Below, piece by piece: positions 56,408 through 59,505 of a stretch of 59,505 nucleotides of DNA (within the stretch, counting starts at the first letter, position 1; each line of letters starts with the position of its first letter). Both the position numbers and the translations under genes were made by a program. A model generated the notes under the pieces. The model was not told the DNA's origin. It searched no databases and saw nothing but the letters and a program-made list of their open reading frames with translations. Origin of the DNA: Crystallibacter permensis (GTDB lineage Bacteria > Actinomycetota > Actinomycetes > Actinomycetales > Micrococcaceae); contig NZ_JAODLR010000027.1 in the NCBI RefSeq assembly GCF_025960875.1, positions 1 through 59,505 of the forward strand. Reading direction: 5' to 3'.

Positions 56408-59266
56408 ATGTCGCAGCTGAGTCACCAACTCCGCGAAGAAGAGTTAGGACTGATCCTGATGACTGAGGTTCCGCAAAAGCTCGCTACGGGCAGTATGGGC
56501 GAATCGCTGGTACGAGTGGCGTTTCAACGTATCGGGTGGGCACCCCCAGCAAAAATAGACCAGGACATTGGCGACGATCTGATGACATTTGCGCGCGACC
56601 GATCCATCAGTGATGAGCCTGCGACCACCTATGATCTCAGCGCACCAGTCTTCATGCAGGTGAAGGCGAGTTATACGGAGTACAGCGAGCCAACCCACAA
56701 CGAAGATGGAAGGGACGGCTGGTGGTTCTCCGAGTCGGACACAGATCACTTTGATCACTGGCTGATGTTCGGTCTCCCTTACCTACTGGTGCTTGTGGAC
56801 GCTTCGAAGGAGGTTGCCTACTGGGCCCATATCACGGGTCCAAAGATCGTGACGACTGGGAAGGGGCGCAAAGTGTTCGTGCCTTCTGACCAGCGCGTAG
56901 ACGATGCATGGCTCGAGGCCTTGAATGCGATAGCAGTAGAGCATCGATCGTCTTCCATGGAGGGCAGCGCGTGGGCGGGAGTACTTGAGAACCTGGCGCC
57001 GGCGGCGCGCCTTCGTAACGCCCTAATCATGCCCCGACTTGTCGCGCCACACCCTAATCGTCCGCCAAACAGAATAGGCTACGAGCAAGCGGCTGCCATG
57101 CTCCTTCGTAATCGCATCAATGATCTCAGGGATGCTTCGGAAAAGGGCCTGTGCCCGGCACCTGACGCTTGGAAAGGCCATCGGCAATGGGGCTGGAGGT
57201 TCGTTGCCGCCCTTCACACTCTGATAGTGCACGAGGATCGTTCAGGGCTCGACGAGCTCGCCTCTGCTTCCGTCCCTAAGAGGCTGGTGTTCGAGCGGGA
57301 GGCCTGCAATATCGTCAGAGCTTGTTCAGCTCACGCCGCAGGACACACGGGTGAGGCTGTGCGGATGCTGAGCATACGTCCCAACATCAAGATCGCCGAT
57401 AGAGGATGGATGCACGCGCAACGCGCACACATGCTCTTCGAGTTGAACGAGCCAAAAGCTGCTGCGAAAGCCGCGCAGGACGCTCTGGTCGCGCTGAAAT
57501 CGCTAGAAGGAGACTTATCCGTCAGCGCTATCAGAGGCGGTTGTGCGGCAATCTTGTATGCGCTGGCAGAACTGGGAACAGGTGACCTAGAGGGGACAGT
57601 GTCGGCTCAGGACAACGCGGTTTCTTGGTGGCGTGCACAGGACACAAGCTTCGCTATGAGCAAAGCGTTAAACGATCGGTTCAAAGAATGGTCAGATGAT
57701 GGATCCATCACATTCAGAACTGTCGACCCCATCGACGAGTTGAGCACTGCTGCACTTCACGCAGCGTTTTCCGCCAATTGGAGCAGCTGGCGGCATCATT
57801 CCTTTCTTATGGCGCAACTCGTTCTCACTACGACAAGGAATCCGGAATCTGTTCAGGAGGCATTGGCTCTGCTCGCCTATACCGGTCAGAAGAAGGCAGC
57901 AAAGGCGGCAGCACGTCGCCTCTGGATTGGAGGACCGTTAGAACCACTGCGTCAAACTTCATCGCGTTTCGCCGAAGCGCCCTGGTCGAGGCGCTCAGAG
58001 GGCGCCGTCATGGCGATTTTCGCTCATGGAGGCGACTTGCTATCACCGGAACTCGCGGACAGAGCGGTGACACGAATACTCGAAGTATTGCAATCGGATG
58101 GGCCAGTCCGTCAACTTGGTCGTGAATGGGCGGATCGCTGGAGCGAAATTGGCGTCGCTCTTGCTAGGCTCCTCTGTGCAGCATCAGAGGTTTCGCATCG
58201 CGCTTGCGCAGAGCTTGTATGTTCGAACTTTACTCAATCGTCAGTTCAGGCGATGGCCTCAATTCAAATTGCGTCAAGTCTGAATTTTTCCCGTCTGGAA
58301 GCCGAAGTAGCCGTGAAGGTTCGCGATGCCGCCCTCCAGCGTGAGGATTCATATCGTTACGAGCTTCTTCAACTCCTCGGCCCGCAACTTCCGGCAGCAA
58401 TGGAATCGCTCCGGAACCTGGCCATCGCTGGCGAGCCACCAGCGATTCGTGGTCTTCTCGCGGTCAATTCAGGCGAGATCGAGTTTTATCAACAATTGGG
58501 CAGCTCTGCAGGCGCGGCGGTCGAGAAGGCCCTTGTGGCCGCTAGAGGGATCGAAGGCAATTTCGTCTACAGCTATGGTGGTAATGACCATCTGCACGAC
58601 CTCACCGTGGCAGCCTTGAAGACTGAGAACAGCCAGCTGTGGGAACAAGTCCTGGTCGCGTTAGATGCCGGCGCTCTTCCTACTGATCAGGTGTTCAGAG
58701 CAGTTGAACTTATCGCTAGTCGCTTCCAAACCCTTCCTGAGGATGTTCGAAAGCGTTTAAGGAAGATGGCGCCGGGCCTGTCTGCAGTCACGGATTCTTA
58801 CGCCCATAACGACGGCTTCGAGGGCGCTGTCACTGCACTTCAGATTGTGGCTAGCGCGACGACTGAGCCCAAGGTCTTCAATAGGTTGTTGCAGTTTCGT
58901 CGAGATGATCCAGCCACCTTCACGAGGCTGCTGAGATTTTGGACCAGCCCTCAGAAGTTATTTCTCCTAGCCAGCTTGGCGGCCGATTCAGACCCGCAAG
59001 TGCGCGGCAGTGCCGTATACGGGTTGATTGACTTGGCTGACCAGCGTCCTGAGAAGGAGGATGAAATCGCTGATCTAATTGTGACCGCTCTAGCTTTGAG
59101 TGAAGGGAGCTTGATGCACAAATCTGCAGCATTCGCGCTTAATGGATCGTCGAACCAGGGTTTCCAGAAGGTTCGTAATGTCCTAATGGCGCACCCATCC
59201 GCTCTCATCAGGAATCAGATGGAGCAGCCAAATTCGTCCGATCCAACGGGCACAGTGGACGCATGA
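56408..59266 (+). CDS. DUF4365-type nuclease domain with long helical-repeat C-terminus
   Basis: 952 residues from ATG 56408; the frame is open upstream to TTG 56240, and ATG 56306 is also possible. N-terminal about 28-150: GESLVRVAFQRIGW (Glu), DIGDDLMTF (Asp) and PVFMQVKASY (QxK), the restriction-like DUF4365 pattern. The rest (about 230-940) is helical with TPR- and HEAT-like repeats (AQRAHMLFELNEPKAAAKAAQDAL; QVRGSAVYGLIDLADQ). Lower GC and separate from the transfer genes. Nuclease plus repeat sensor is a typical antiphage design; function inferred. Confidence 0.75.
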   Translation: MSQLSHQLREEELGLILMTEVPQKLATGSMGESLVRVAFQRIGWAPPAKIDQDIGDDLMTFARDRSISDEPATTYDLSAPVFMQVKASYTEYSEPTHNEDGRDGWWFSESDTDHFDHWLMFGLPYLLVLVDASKEVAYWAHITGPKIVTTGKGRKVFVPSDQRVDDAWLEALNAIAVEHRSSSMEGSAWAGVLENLAPAARLRNALIMPRLVAPHPNRPPNRIGYEQAAAMLLRNRINDLRDASEKGLCPAPDAWKGHRQWGWRFVAALHTLIVHEDRSGLDELASASVPKRLVFEREACNIVRACSAHAAGHTGEAVRMLSIRPNIKIADRGWMHAQRAHMLFELNEPKAAAKAAQDALVALKSLEGDLSVSAIRGGCAAILYALAELGTGDLEGTVSAQDNAVSWWRAQDTSFAMSKALNDRFKEWSDDGSITFRTVDPIDELSTAALHAAFSANWSSWRHHSFLMAQLVLTTTRNPESVQEALALLAYTGQKKAAKAAARRLWIGGPLEPLRQTSSRFAEAPWSRRSEGAVMAIFAHGGDLLSPELADRAVTRILEVLQSDGPVRQLGREWADRWSEIGVALARLLCAASEVSHRACAELVCSNFTQSSVQAMASIQIASSLNFSRLEAEVAVKVRDAALQREDSYRYELLQLLGPQLPAAMESLRNLAIAGEPPAIRGLLAVNSGEIEFYQQLGSSAGAAVEKALVAARGIEGNFVYSYGGNDHLHDLTVAALKTENSQLWEQVLVALDAGALPTDQVFRAVELIASRFQTLPEDVRKRLRKMAPGLSAVTDSYAHNDGFEGAVTALQIVASATTEPKVFNRLLQFRRDDPATFTRLLRFWTSPQKLFLLASLAADSDPQVRGSAVYGLIDLADQRPEKEDEIADLIVTALALSEGSLMHKSAAFALNGSSNQGFQKVRNVLMAHPSALIRNQMEQPNSSDPTGTVDA

Positions 59267-59414
59267 GTTGCCGGCGGTCCGCGCGGCGGACGCTGACGCC
59301 GTCGTACTGGACGACGGCTACCCGTGCCACACCCAGCTGGAGGATTCGAGCGAGCGGAAGGGGATCGTCTTACGGGCCGCTAAGGCCTGGCCTGGACTCG
59401 GCACAGTCCCCTAG
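59262..59414 (+). pseudogene. C-terminal fragment of an FAD-linked oxidase/Fe-S protein
   Basis: The frame reads ELPAVRAADADAVVLDDGYPCHTQLED...KGIVLRAAKAW-stop, resembling the end of FAD-linked oxidases with a Cys-containing cluster (ADADAVLADGFSCRTQI-type). It has no start and overlaps the end of the DUF4365 gene. A short remnant. Confidence 0.35.
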
Positions 59415-59505
59415 GAATGCGCTGAATAATTTTGGGGGGGTTTAAGGCGCGCCTGCTGGAATATTTTCCTGCCTCGTTAAGACTGGATTCATGCAAGGAG
59501 TTGAA

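Noticed and set aside
1-59505. CRISPR arrays, tRNA or rRNA genes
   Set aside because: No regularly spaced direct repeats of CRISPR size and no cloverleaf or rRNA-like sequence was seen on reading either strand; a tRNA scan could still find a missed one.

Overview
The window reads as accessory DNA (plasmid or integrative element) of a high-GC actinobacterium, most likely of the Arthrobacter/Micrococcaceae type. The evidence is strongly GC-biased third codon positions, GTG/TTG starts, leaderless promoters, DtxR/IdeR-type iron boxes, and actinobacterial families (PGPGW, DUF3040, SARP, DUF326/DUF305). No rRNA, tRNA, CRISPR array or housekeeping operon was seen. Assignments come from reading motifs by eye, without database searches.

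Left part. 0-5.7 kb is a copper/metal-handling island: a His-rich peptide, two Cys-rich four-helix (DUF326) proteins and two DUF305 proteins, in two convergent csp-then-DUF305 arms. 6.5-9.2 kb is a tightly overlapping four-gene operon: a DUF6932-like nucleotidyltransferase, an unrecognised protein, a RelA/SpoT-type synthetase and a small protein, closed by a perfect hairpin. It is my best candidate for an undescribed defence or stress system. 10.08-14.66 kb is a large IS21-family element with cargo and decayed IS fragments. Its 7-bp target repeat lies exactly over the stop codon of an abiEii toxin gene. AbiEi/AbiEii follow, then a TetR regulator, a PGPGW membrane protein, a MbcA/RES toxin-antitoxin pair with a 26-bp operator palindrome, a predicted QxK nuclease and a wHTH-nucleotidyltransferase.

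Middle. 23-26.8 kb holds small secreted, membrane and enzyme genes (one broken by an in-frame TAG, one GNAT, one GIY-YIG). 27-33.6 kb is an iron locus: Fe3+ ABC transporter genes and a fused adenylation/carrier/membrane-acyltransferase protein, each behind a DtxR-like box. Then come a HEPN-motif protein, a SARP-type regulator, a DUF3040 gene with a TAG, and a GNAT.

Right part. 38.4-56 kb looks like a transfer and maintenance module: a small TM protein, a NERD protein and a 1977-codon FtsK/TraB-like DNA translocase carrying a class 3 intein and a C-terminal HAD domain. A dense GGWCC repeat cluster lies just upstream and may be its DNA recognition locus. Further along are a RecB-like nuclease, a BI-1/YccA protein, an XRE/ImmA/PIN operon, a LysM lytic transglycosylase and a structured non-coding region with repeats. 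Four genes here share a CCGCACACAT element at their starts. The window ends with a large DUF4365 nuclease-repeat protein and a pseudogene fragment.
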